IMG/VR virus record: IMGVR_UViG_3300025298_000065
Coordinates: 1 to 39,996 of that record
Length of the DNA: 39,996 nucleotides
Strand: one strand, 5' to 3'
Source of the DNA: a virus
The notes under the pieces were generated by a model, which had not been told where the DNA came from, did not search any database, and saw nothing but the letters and a program-made list of their open reading frames with translations. Below, in pieces: positions 26,689 through 33,576 of the stretch (positions are counted from its first letter, which is position 1; every line of letters begins with the position of its first letter). The position numbers and the translations under genes are program-made.

Positions 26689-27156
26689 TTATTTAATGAT
26701 AAACATACCAGCAAGTGAATCCGCAACCGCTTCCTCAAGGAAGTCACCCAAACTATTACTTGCATAGTCCGCAACAGTCTTTTCAACTTCATCCACATAG
26801 TTCTTGCCTTTAATTCCCTTCAGATAAATTGACTGTTGCATAGCAAATGCAAGTTGATTTGTTGTTTTGTTTGCTGATCTGACATTATTTTTCTTGATAA
26901 ATCTGATAAGGGCATCAATTGGGACTTTGCGGGGATTCCTCGGTTTTCTTCCTTTGCTGAGATATGAGTAATATTCATTCACGTACATATAAAGGGAATC
27001 GCGGGATTTCCCGTCTTCCCATTCAACCGACTTCACCAAATCAGAATTTTTATCAACTCCGTTCTTAATCAAAACTTGTTGAACGACAAGGTTCAATTCG
27101 TCTCGAAACTTTTTGCCTAAAGAGGAAAAGGGATTTTCGTTACGCTCCGTTGCCAT
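26689..27156 (-). CDS. Neck or tail-completion protein (gp10-like), putative
   Basis: 155 residues, basic and mostly helical, with VEWEDGKSRDSLYMYVNEYYSYLSKGRKPR and VDEVEKTVADYASNSLGDFLEEAV. Size, basic character and position resemble HK97 gp10-type head-tail connection proteins, but there is no decisive motif. Its ATG overlaps the stop of the preceding gene (TAATG). Confidence 0.45.
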   Translation of the reverse strand: MATERNENPFSSLGKKFRDELNLVVQQVLIKNGVDKNSDLVKSVEWEDGKSRDSLYMYVNEYYSYLSKGRKPRNPRKVPIDALIRFIKKNNVRSANKTTNQLAFAMQQSIYLKGIKGKNYVDEVEKTVADYASNSLGDFLEEAVADSLAGMFIIK

Positions 27157-27617
27157 TATTCGGGAATGTTAAATTGATCTTGGTAACCGGATTTGCAAAA
27201 TGCTCTAAACGTATCTCCCTGAATATCCAATCTTACACCTGATACATTGTCATCAGTTGAGTTACGCACAGATATACCGTTAACGCTAGTGATCCTAAAA
27301 CCCAACGGTTTCAAATCATCTTGCATTCGTGTTATGATGGCATCAGCTATGGTTTCCATATTTGAAATCTGCTGGTGATCGCCAACAACATCATCGAGGC
27401 TGGGATTGTTAAGCACCCACAGAGCGAATTGAACGGTTTTGAATCGGTTTGTCGCCAGTTCGTAATTGAAGGAATATGGTATCTCCAAATATGTCAGGGG
27501 ATATTCAACGCCCTTACCGGTTGCCATCTGGAAATCTTCCCCATAGTCGAACGTTTTTACATCGTTATGCTGTAAGCAGATGGTTTGAATCTGGTCCTTT
27601 AAATCTTGTAACGTCAT
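27156..27617 (-). CDS. Tail terminator or tail-completion protein, putative
   Basis: 153 residues with a beta-alpha pattern (VEYPLTYLEIPYSFNYELATNRFKTVQFALWVL; METIADAIITRMQDDLKPLGF; GVRLDIQGDTFRAFC) like small tail-completion proteins that cap the tail tube. The ATG overlaps the TGA of the frameshifted chaperone product (ATGA), and the stop overlaps the next ATG (TAATG). The gene therefore sits in a translationally coupled string of tail-assembly genes. Confidence 0.5.
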   Translation of the reverse strand: MTLQDLKDQIQTICLQHNDVKTFDYGEDFQMATGKGVEYPLTYLEIPYSFNYELATNRFKTVQFALWVLNNPSLDDVVGDHQQISNMETIADAIITRMQDDLKPLGFRITSVNGISVRNSTDDNVSGVRLDIQGDTFRAFCKSGYQDQFNIPE

Positions 27618-28434
27618 AACTTAAATAAGTATGACCTTGCGTTTAGGGATGCTATTTGCCTTGGGATTTTATGATTTTGTCCGTATGCTTTTTCAACCAG
27701 CTTTTGAACTTCTGAATCCAATTCTGCTTTTCTGTTTTTGAGGTTAAGCCAATGCAATACGATTTCCAACTTCTCCTTAAGAATCGAATGTATACGCGTA
27801 ATGTCGCCATCAGCAAGCGAGTAAATATGCCCCCACCAACTGGTTTCTTTCCCATATCTATTATATGCGTCATCGACTCCATCAACTGGTGATTTGACGC
27901 CTTTAGAAGATCGTGGTAATTGATTGAAAACAATCTTAAACTGTGCAAAAAAAAAGCATTCACTCTACTTGCTATGGAAATTGGCAATTCCAAAAAGTGG
28001 CTTGCACGTTCCTCAACATCAAAATCGGAAAGGCTTTCGCCATATTTTTTACACATAATGGCAACTACGTATGGTAGTGCTTTGTATGGTTGGGATTTAA
28101 AATTATCCTGAGTTGTTTGCAGGCTCACGTAGTCCTGAAATTCTCCTTTCAATAGGCTTTGAACAACATCGTATGTCTCTCCTTTGTATTCAAATTGTGC
28201 AATGGGGTCTGTCGGCAACGGCTCGCTGAAGAATGTCAGACGTTCAAGAATGGATTTCACGTCCTTTATATTCATCTTCTTTACTTCATCAAAAGGGATG
28301 TTGCAATATCCAGCAATGAAAGCAATTGATTTAAGGTCAGGATTTTCTTCTGAAAGCCTTTCAACTTCCATTTGTTGTCTTATAGTAATTTGGTCCCAAC
28401 TGGTGGGGATTGAAATATTCGAAAGTGTACCCAT
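27614..28434 (-). CDS. Tail assembly chaperone, -1 frameshift product
   Basis: Reading 162 codons from 28434 and slipping back one base on the nine-T run (27947-27955) gives a 273-residue protein. The new frame is open for 111 codons and looks like real protein: FAQFKIVFNQLP, DDAYNRYGKETSWWGHIYSLADG, ITRIHSILKEKLEIVLHWLN. WGHIYSLA.GD....D/I.....L..VL..L recalls the T part of G/GT-type chaperones. The frame stops at a TGA that overlaps the next gene's start (ATGA), a strong sign that this is the genuine 3' end. The N-terminal part is shared with the 260-residue frame-0 product. A homopolymer undercount of one T would give the same protein without slippage. Confidence 0.7.
27622..27631 (-). promoter_or_regulatory. 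Late motif copy 4 (TACTTATTTA)
   Basis: TACTTATTTA on the minus strand, four bases before the ATG at 27617. It also lies inside the last codons of the frameshifted chaperone frame, so it is the copy most likely to be coincidental. Confidence 0.35.
27652..28434 (-). CDS. Tail assembly chaperone, frame-0 product
   Basis: 260 residues without frameshift. Residues 1-162 (SWDQITIRQQMEVERLSEENPD; FFSEPLPTDPIAQFEYKGETYDV; LPYVVAIMCKKYGE) have the look of the N-terminal tail assembly chaperone domain that binds the tape measure. The 98 residues after the T run are strongly basic (RLLMATLRVYIRFLRRSWKS, KKHTDKIIKSQGK) and less protein-like than the alternative frame, so they may be an incidental open frame. 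The start follows a late-motif copy by six bases. The gene is separated from the large terminase by three opposite-strand genes. Confidence 0.6.
   Translation of the reverse strand: MGTLSNISIPTSWDQITIRQQMEVERLSEENPDLKSIAFIAGYCNIPFDEVKKMNIKDVKSILERLTFFSEPLPTDPIAQFEYKGETYDVVQSLLKGEFQDYVSLQTTQDNFKSQPYKALPYVVAIMCKKYGESLSDFDVEERASHFLELPISIASRVNAFFLHSLRLFSINYHDLLKASNHQLMESMTHIIDMGKKPVGGGIFTRLLMATLRVYIRFLRRSWKSYCIGLTSKTEKQNWIQKFKSWLKKHTDKIIKSQGK
27947..27957 (-). other. Slippery run for -1 frameshifting
   Basis: Minus strand GC followed by nine Ts and GC. In frame 0 it reads GCT TTT TTT TTG, so T TTT TTT allows tandem -1 slippage. The -1 frame continues for 111 codons to a TGA coupled to the next gene. 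Confidence 0.65.
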
Positions 28435-28440
28435 ATAGAA

Positions 28441-28450
28441 TAAATAAGTA
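28441..28450 (-). promoter_or_regulatory. Late motif copy 5 (TACTTATTTA)
   Basis: TACTTATTTA on the minus strand, followed by TTCTATATGG into the chaperone start at 28434. This extended match to copy 1 includes CTATATGG. It would restart late transcription after the inserted plus-strand genes. Confidence 0.5.
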
Positions 28451-28452
28451 CC

Positions 28453-28475
28453 TTTTGCTATATTGGGTTATCAAA
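28453..28475 (+). promoter_or_regulatory. Upstream element shared by two moron genes (copy 1)
   Basis: TTTGCTATATTGGG followed by TTATCAAA, 17-38 bases before the ATG at 28492. A near copy precedes the gene at 29049. TATATTGG differs by one base from the host -7 consensus TAnnTTTG, so a host-type promoter is likely. Confidence 0.45.
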
Positions 28476-28491
28476 TACAACCTACAGGCTT

Positions 28492-28998
28492 ATGACAGTT
28501 GACCAAATTATCGCATTGATTCAGGGATTAGGCACCCTCGCCATAGCAGCGTTTATACTCTTCCAAAACAAGATTCTCAACACCCAAATCACAAACCAGA
28601 ACCAAATGATTTCAAACTTGAAATCATTCCAAGAAATCATTGACATTAAAAAGGTTAGGGAATATGTTGACTTAAGGGAAGAAACCCACCAAGAAAAAGT
28701 AAAGCTAATGAAGAGTGAATTTGAAAAGACCTTGGAAAGCGAACTCAAAAAATCAAAAGATGAAGCCGAGAAAACAAAACAGTTCTATACAGAAACAACT
28801 TTGGCATTAAGCCGCCTACTCGTTAACCTAGATGAAAAAGAGCGACTTAAGTTTATGACTGCCAATTTAAAATCAAACTACTCCATTTATCAAAAATTGG
28901 TAACCATAATGACCAAAATTGACAACATCAAAATAAGCAAAATTGAGTTTATAGATTACGACAAACTGTTGAGTAACTATCAAAACAAACCGGAATAA
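28492..28998 (+). CDS. Membrane-anchored coiled-coil protein (moron)
   Basis: 168 residues. A membrane helix near the N-terminus (IIALIQGLGTLAIAAFILFQ, about residues 5-24) is followed by a long charged coiled coil (MISNLKSFQEIIDIKKVREY; KVKLMKSEFEKTLESELKKSKDEAEKTKQ) and a small C-terminal helical part. Topology suggests anchoring in the inner membrane with the coiled coil in the cytoplasm. It is on the strand opposite to the flanking late genes and has its own promoter-like element. A role in superinfection exclusion or defence is inference from position; no family is recognised. Confidence 0.65.
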   Translation: MTVDQIIALIQGLGTLAIAAFILFQNKILNTQITNQNQMISNLKSFQEIIDIKKVREYVDLREETHQEKVKLMKSEFEKTLESELKKSKDEAEKTKQFYTETTLALSRLLVNLDEKERLKFMTANLKSNYSIYQKLVTIMTKIDNIKISKIEFIDYDKLLSNYQNKPE

Positions 28999-29014
28999 AA
29001 ACTAAGCAAACAAA

Positions 29015-29036
29015 TTTGCTATCTTGGGCTGTCAAA
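29015..29036 (+). promoter_or_regulatory. Upstream element shared by two moron genes (copy 2)
   Basis: TTTGCTATCTTGGG followed by CTGTCAAA, 13-34 bases before the ATG at 29049. It matches the element before the gene at 28492 in 19 of 22 positions. Confidence 0.45.
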
Positions 29037-29048
29037 ACGATATGAGCT

Positions 29049-29660
29049 ATGACGAAAAATGAAATTGAAAATGCATTTGCCATTTTCGCGATGGGTGGTG
29101 ATCTGGTACTGGCAGGGCACGGACTTCCACCAGCATTTAGCGGACTTCAGGGGATAGTCAAAATGGTGTTCTCAACACGAGAAGCATTCTTAGAGGAAAA
29201 ATTAGTTGCATTCTTTGAAGCTGCTGGCAAAATTCCCACAGAAGAGCGAGACAAACTATTGAAGGAACTCGCAAAAGACAACCCAAAGTTTGGCGCATCA
29301 CTTCTAATCATTGTAGATCGGACAGAGAATGTGAGGAAAGCAACGTTGTTAGGGAAACTCTTCGGGGCAACTTTGAACGGAAGAATCACAACCAAGCAAT
29401 TTGAACGGTTTGCCAGTATGATTGAAAAGACTTTTTCCGAAAACTTGGAATATCTTATCAACGTAGGCAGTACACACATAGTTGGCGGTCCCGACTCAAT
29501 AGCAGCAAACCCGGACATTAACTACCAACTAGCTAGTGTTGGACTTATGAAATACCTTCTATTACCTCCCCCGACTTTTGCACAAGACGATGCAGTTATT
29601 GAAGCAAGATATGAGGTAACGGAGGCTGGTAGTATCATCGCTTCAATATGTAGTGAATAA
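29049..29660 (+). CDS. Soluble moron protein of an uncharacterised family
   Basis: 203 residues without membrane segments. The central part (TREAFLEEKLVAFFEAAGKIPTEERDKLLKEL; KFGASLLIIVDRTENVRKATLLGKLFGATLNGRITTKQFERFASMIE) has a pattern I have seen in many uncharacterised bacterial proteins, with KFG..LL.I.DR....KA..LGKLF.A...G.I, but I cannot name the family. It has its own promoter-like element and is followed six bases later by a membrane-anchored moron, so the two are probably co-expressed and may act together. Confidence 0.65.
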   Translation: MTKNEIENAFAIFAMGGDLVLAGHGLPPAFSGLQGIVKMVFSTREAFLEEKLVAFFEAAGKIPTEERDKLLKELAKDNPKFGASLLIIVDRTENVRKATLLGKLFGATLNGRITTKQFERFASMIEKTFSENLEYLINVGSTHIVGGPDSIAANPDINYQLASVGLMKYLLLPPPTFAQDDAVIEARYEVTEAGSIIASICSE

Positions 29661-29666
29661 ATATAT

Positions 29667-30299
29667 ATGAAAGAAGGAATACACCCAACCATAATAGCAG
29701 CATTGATTTCGTTTATGGCACTCTGCTTAGTTGTACCGTTGACAAATCACCTGAGAGAAAAGAAAAAGGAAAAAACAAGATTGAAGGCTGAATTGATCGC
29801 TCGCCTGCGGAATTTTTTTTCCGTAAGAAATGAAGCAACATTGTATTTCAACCTAAACCTCTTCAAGAACAAAGTTTTAGAGATGCTAGATGATGACCTA
29901 AAAAAAATCAAAGCATTAGCCGAAAAACATAAAGACAAAGAACCTATCGATGGGTTGGTGGCAAAGCACAAAGAATTTAGCGATGACGTGTATTCAACAA
30001 CGACAAAATTAACAGAACTATACAGGATGCAAGAAAAGGCAAAGTCGGAGTTACATTCGATTCTTTCACAATGTTCTTCCCATTTCCCTGCAAGAAAATT
30101 CTTACCTATCGAAACTTCAATAAAATACTACCTCAACACCTCCTATCAAAAAGCAGAACTACCCCAACTAGTGGAGGACGAAAACAGAGAGGATTTCAAA
30201 ACGGAATTTACAATTATGGGTAACCGAATTGATGCTGTAATCTTGCTGAGTGCAACCGAGGGTACGAAAATTCTTAACGAAATAGAATCTAAGTTGTGA
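29667..30299 (+). CDS. Membrane-anchored helical protein (moron)
   Basis: 210 residues. An N-terminal membrane helix (TIIAALISFMALCLVVPL, about residues 8-25) is followed by the basic stretch REKKKEKTRLKAELIARL and a helical domain of about 170 residues. The layout matches the two paralogous proteins upstream of the large terminase (membrane helix, basic LKKRRLREI-like stretch, helical domain of similar length), so it may be a distant relative. It starts six bases after the preceding gene and its stop faces the stop of the large terminase nine bases away. Confidence 0.65.
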   Translation: MKEGIHPTIIAALISFMALCLVVPLTNHLREKKKEKTRLKAELIARLRNFFSVRNEATLYFNLNLFKNKVLEMLDDDLKKIKALAEKHKDKEPIDGLVAKHKEFSDDVYSTTTKLTELYRMQEKAKSELHSILSQCSSHFPARKFLPIETSIKYYLNTSYQKAELPQLVEDENREDFKTEFTIMGNRIDAVILLSATEGTKILNEIESKL

Positions 30300-30308
30300 A
30301 ATATCGCC

Positions 30309-31751
30309 CTATATATACCAACGGAGTGTTCCCCGATTGGAAAGTAACTGATTAACTGTATAAACCAACGTATCAACTATCCCATCGTGCTTTGCCATAG
30401 GGAACGTAGATACTTGTTCTAGGAATCCATCATTCCAATTTCCCCTAACCAGTTTCACACGTCCCGGTTCCAGTATTGGAGTTATGGCGGTGGTTCGAGA
30501 AACTTTAGAATCTTTCGGTGCTGGCAGTTCCAATACATTCAACAACGTTTCTCGTTTCAAGCTGGCAACAACGTCTTTACCATTGGACTTGGGTTCTATG
30601 TAAACTTTACCCTTAGCATCGGCAACTTTCTGAATCAGGCGCAAGAGGTCCGGAAATTCCAACCAGACTTCAATACAATCCTTTATAAAAACCTGATTTT
30701 CTTTAGTACCCGCGATAAGTATGGTGGTTGGATCATTGTTCTTAACATCGGTGGTTTGGGCAGTGTCAATGAACAAATGATAGGGAATATCATTAGGACA
30801 AGCGTCAACAAACTTAAACCAATCCTTTTTAAGTATGCCCCCACCGATTGGAGAGGGTTTCATTAGATATTGGCAGGCGAATACATAATCTGAACCAGTG
30901 AGGTCTGGGAAACTGTCCACGGGGAACCGGCTGTTCCACAGCACCCCGTTCTTATAGTTAACAGCCAATTCCTTTGGCTCAACATCCGTGGTTAGTTCAA
31001 TTGGGAGAACGATGTTCTTATACTTATTTCGACCATCATTTGCACGCAAGTAACCGCTTAAGTCATTCTCGTGAACACGTTGACCAATGATTACCCTTAA
31101 ATCAATGCTTGGGTTGTTAAGCCTGTTGTAAATCGTTTCTCGATATTTACGGTTGGCGTTCTCAAGATTGATTTCAGAAACGTTGTTTGCGTCAATGCTG
31201 TCATCGATCACAATCACATTTGCACCAAAGCCCGTGATGCTGGCACCCATAGAAGTTGAGACACGAGCACCACCAAACGTATTTTTGAAATTGGATTTGG
31301 CTTGGGTGTCTTGTCTGATTTGGATGTTGGGGAATAGTTCTCTATACCAATCCGATTCTAAAAGGTCCTTAGTCTTGGATGCCAGTTCCACGGCCAACCC
31401 TTCACTGTGGGAAATCATCAGGAACGACATATAGGGATTTATACAACCCCACGTCCAAGCATTAAGGCAGACAGAAACAATAAGACTTTTTGAAGTTCTT
31501 GGTGGAACGTTTATGTTTAAATCTTGGGTCTTGGGCTTCTTATCGGTGATCCGTATGATTTCCCTTTGTAACTCGCTGGTTATATAGTCGTGGTGCCAAT
31601 TCCAATCCCAAGTATTGGAGGGTTCCAGCACCTTTGCCGCGTCTTGAACGAAATCAAAAAATGATGCCTTGTATAGTTGTCGGTATAGTTCTAATTGTGT
31701 CTGCTTGGAAAGGGCTTCACGATTAGCTTTAAGTTTTTCTTTAGTTGTCAA
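30309..31751 (-). CDS. terL: Terminase large subunit
   Basis: 480 residues. The ATPase domain has WNWHHDYITSEL, a Walker A-like NVPPRTSKS (residues 81-89), SFLMISHSEGLA, and Walker B VIVIDD (179-184). The nuclease domain has FIDTAQTTDVKNNDPTT (Asp329) and a C-terminal KHDGIVDTLVYTVNQL with further acidic residues. It packages phage DNA into the head. The only in-frame start is TTG at 31751; an ATG eight bases upstream reads ATG GAT TTT TGA and would be in frame with one more T. A late-motif copy lies about 40 bases upstream, inside the divergent moron gene. Confidence 0.9.
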   Translation of the reverse strand: MTTKEKLKANREALSKQTQLELYRQLYKASFFDFVQDAAKVLEPSNTWDWNWHHDYITSELQREIIRITDKKPKTQDLNINVPPRTSKSLIVSVCLNAWTWGCINPYMSFLMISHSEGLAVELASKTKDLLESDWYRELFPNIQIRQDTQAKSNFKNTFGGARVSTSMGASITGFGANVIVIDDSIDANNVSEINLENANRKYRETIYNRLNNPSIDLRVIIGQRVHENDLSGYLRANDGRNKYKNIVLPIELTTDVEPKELAVNYKNGVLWNSRFPVDSFPDLTGSDYVFACQYLMKPSPIGGGILKKDWFKFVDACPNDIPYHLFIDTAQTTDVKNNDPTTILIAGTKENQVFIKDCIEVWLEFPDLLRLIQKVADAKGKVYIEPKSNGKDVVASLKRETLLNVLELPAPKDSKVSRTTAITPILEPGRVKLVRGNWNDGFLEQVSTFPMAKHDGIVDTLVYTVNQLLSNRGTLRWYI

Positions 31752-31787
31752 AAATCCATATCTTCAAAAAATAAATGTTATCGCTAT

Positions 31788-32477
31788 ATGTATATAAGTA
31801 CCATTCTACTGATTGAGTCACCAGCACCAACTATAGTGGCACCCGAAAACTCAAGTTGGTTCACACCACCAGTAATAGCGGCGTTAGTTTCTTCTGGAAT
31901 CGCGGCACTTTTAGGTGGTTTTGTGGGAGCTTACTTGAAGGAATATTATTCAGAAACCTTTTTGAAAAAGAGACGATTGAGGGAAATCCGGGTTGCCATC
32001 AATTTAAATGCTGCTGCATTGTTCAGGGCAGTCAGACCCTACTTAACGAATGGCAACGTTGCCAAATTTTTCAAAACACTGATGGACATTGTTGAACCAG
32101 ACGATACAGAAGAGTCTATTGTAGCAAATAAACTTGCATTCGGCGAACCACTTGTCAAATTACAACCAACTGTGGATGCCCAATACAAAATCTTGAGTGA
32201 CTACGAATCACAATTGATTTCACTTGCATATGAATGTGAGGCATATTTGCCACTCAAAGACTACCAACAATTGGTAAAATTCATCAAACAGATTACTAAC
32301 CTAACGAAACGAGACTTTTATGCACTCGATTATCGCGGTATGACTAGAGATCAAGTGTTAAGAGAGTTTGAAAGTAAGAGTGAATCAGCCGTTGTAAAAA
32401 AAATAGAGGAACTAGATAAGGAGTATGATAAAGTTGCCGAACAAATCAACAACATCCTGAAAGTCAAAAAGAAATAA
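31788..32477 (+). CDS. Membrane-anchored helical protein, moron paralogue A
   Basis: 229 residues from the ATG at 31788; the start is fixed by alignment with paralogue B, which shares ILL near the start. Residues 29-50 form a glycine-rich membrane helix (VIAALVSSGIAALLGGFVGAYL), followed by KEYYSETFLKKRRLREI (51-67) and a helical domain with SDYESQLISLAYECEAYLPLKDY. The glycine pattern suggests helix packing, perhaps oligomers. The gene diverges from the large terminase and its first codons overlap a late-motif copy on the other strand. Function unknown; exclusion or defence is inferred. Confidence 0.7.
   Translation: MYISTILLIESPAPTIVAPENSSWFTPPVIAALVSSGIAALLGGFVGAYLKEYYSETFLKKRRLREIRVAINLNAAALFRAVRPYLTNGNVAKFFKTLMDIVEPDDTEESIVANKLAFGEPLVKLQPTVDAQYKILSDYESQLISLAYECEAYLPLKDYQQLVKFIKQITNLTKRDFYALDYRGMTRDQVLREFESKSESAVVKKIEELDKEYDKVAEQINNILKVKKK
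31791..31800 (-). promoter_or_regulatory. Late motif copy 6 (TACTTATATA)
   Basis: TACTTATATA preceded by GG on the minus strand, 39 bases before the terminase start. It lies within codons 2-5 of the divergent moron gene, so late transcription would begin inside that gene. Confidence 0.45.
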
Positions 32478-32504
32478 GACCTTCGATTTCAAAACATTTC
32501 ATAT

Positions 32505-33152
32505 ATGATTCTGCTAGCAGAGCTAACAAATTCGCAATCCACATCAGTCATATTTACATCACCAGTACTAGGTGCCCTTGTTGGTGCCATACTTGGTGGA
32601 CTGATCGCGTCCTACCTGAAGGAATTTTTTGGAGATGTTTACCACAAAAAAAGACGACTTAGGGAAATCATTACCGAGATGACCAGAAGCATAGGGTTGT
32701 TTGACCACGACTATCAAATGTATTGCAGGGAATCAAATCACCTCAAACTACACGTGGCGTTGTCTAAGACAATCTCGATCAGTCCTTCACTCCGAGACCG
32801 AGTACCCGAACTAAGGAAACAACACGAACAAAATGCATTGGCATTGGAACCGGGAACCGAATCGTTTTTTCAAAAGGCAACAACACATTGGGCAACTATC
32901 ACAGCATTGTCATACGAAACTCAACACTACATCAACTCCAAAAAATATAAGAAACTCAGGAAAGTACACGATGCATTTTTCGAAAGGGTAAAAGCAAACA
33001 CCGAAGTTAGTGCGGTAAAAGAAATGGACTATGCAACCCTGCTAACATATCTCCACACCGATTTCGGGAACGCTATAGATAAGTTAAATGAAATAATCAC
33101 CAATACATCAGAACATTTCATTCGAGATATAAACAACCTCCTTAAAAGTTAA
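32505..33152 (+). CDS. Membrane-anchored helical protein, moron paralogue B
   Basis: 215 residues. Membrane helix at 19-38 (SPVLGALVGAILGGLIASYL), then KEFFGDVYHKKRRLREI (39-55), nearly the same as paralogue A (KEYYSETFLKKRRLREI). The rest is a helical domain with WATITALSYETQHYINSKKYKKLRK, matching the LISLAYECEAYLPLKDYQQL region of A in pattern. It follows A by 27 bases and they probably share a transcript. Conserved anchor and diverged helical domain suggest different specificities on a common scaffold. Confidence 0.7.
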   Translation: MILLAELTNSQSTSVIFTSPVLGALVGAILGGLIASYLKEFFGDVYHKKRRLREIITEMTRSIGLFDHDYQMYCRESNHLKLHVALSKTISISPSLRDRVPELRKQHEQNALALEPGTESFFQKATTHWATITALSYETQHYINSKKYKKLRKVHDAFFERVKANTEVSAVKEMDYATLLTYLHTDFGNAIDKLNEIITNTSEHFIRDINNLLKS

Positions 33153-33176
33153 ATTGACACTTTCAAGTAAGTCATT

Positions 33177-33197
33177 TTATAAATTTTTATAATTTTT
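33177..33197 (+). terminator. AT-rich terminator-like repeat after moron B
   Basis: TTATAAA (33177-33183) and TTTATAA (33186-33192) form a weak palindrome followed by a T run, 25 bases after the stop. Confidence 0.3.
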
Positions 33198-33317
33198 GAT
33201 TTTGAATTTTTTATATAGACGTGACAGAGGGACAGGCGAACAACCTTTTTTTTCAAGTCGGGGGGAATTCCAAAAGCGAAATCTTCTTTGGCATTTGCCA
33301 CTATGGCACACGTTGCG

Positions 33318-33333
33318 AATCTTAGTTAAGATT
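33318..33333. promoter_or_regulatory. Operator-like palindrome, copy 1
   Basis: AATCTTAGTTAAGATT, a 16-base palindrome with 7-base arms. The same site (reverse complement) abuts the start of the small terminase gene at 34155-34170. Both copies are followed by GTCAC and a GCCAAACA/TGTTTGGC element. Confidence 0.5.
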
Positions 33334-33360
33334 TCTATCTTATGTCACCATACAGTTTCA

Positions 33361-33382
33361 GCCAAACAAGATTCTGTTTGGC
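33361..33382. repeat. Perfect hairpin GCCAAACA/TGTTTGGC
   Basis: Arms GCCAAACA (33361-33368) and TGTTTGGC (33375-33382) flank AGATTC. One arm, TTGTTTGGC, recurs at 34184-34192 beyond the second operator-like palindrome. No T run follows, so it is more likely a protein-binding or packaging element than a terminator. Confidence 0.5.
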
Positions 33383-33513
33383 AACAGCAAAAGGCGATTG
33401 CGAGATTTTCAAGGAAATAGCCAGAACGTTGCAACCAAGGGGGTAACACCCCACAGTTTTATAATTAGCACTATGTTAAGTAGGCGTGTAACTCACTGAC
33501 AACTAGCAACAGG

Positions 33514-33576
33514 ACGTTTTTGCCATTTTCACAAATCACCCCAAACTGATAGTTCATCTAACGTTTTGCCATTTTC
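33514..33576. repeat. Direct repeats ACGTTTTGCCATTTTC
   Basis: ACGTTTTTGCCATTTTC at 33514-33530 and ACGTTTTGCCATTTTC at 33561-33576, one base different in length, start to start 47 bases apart. Confidence 0.5.

Noticed and set aside
31021-31030. TACTTATTTC on the plus strand inside terL
   Set aside because: One mismatch to the late motif, wrong strand, within a coding region.
33196-33420. A 74-codon plus-strand frame next to moron B
   Set aside because: It crosses the operator-like palindrome and hairpin and does not resemble a protein.
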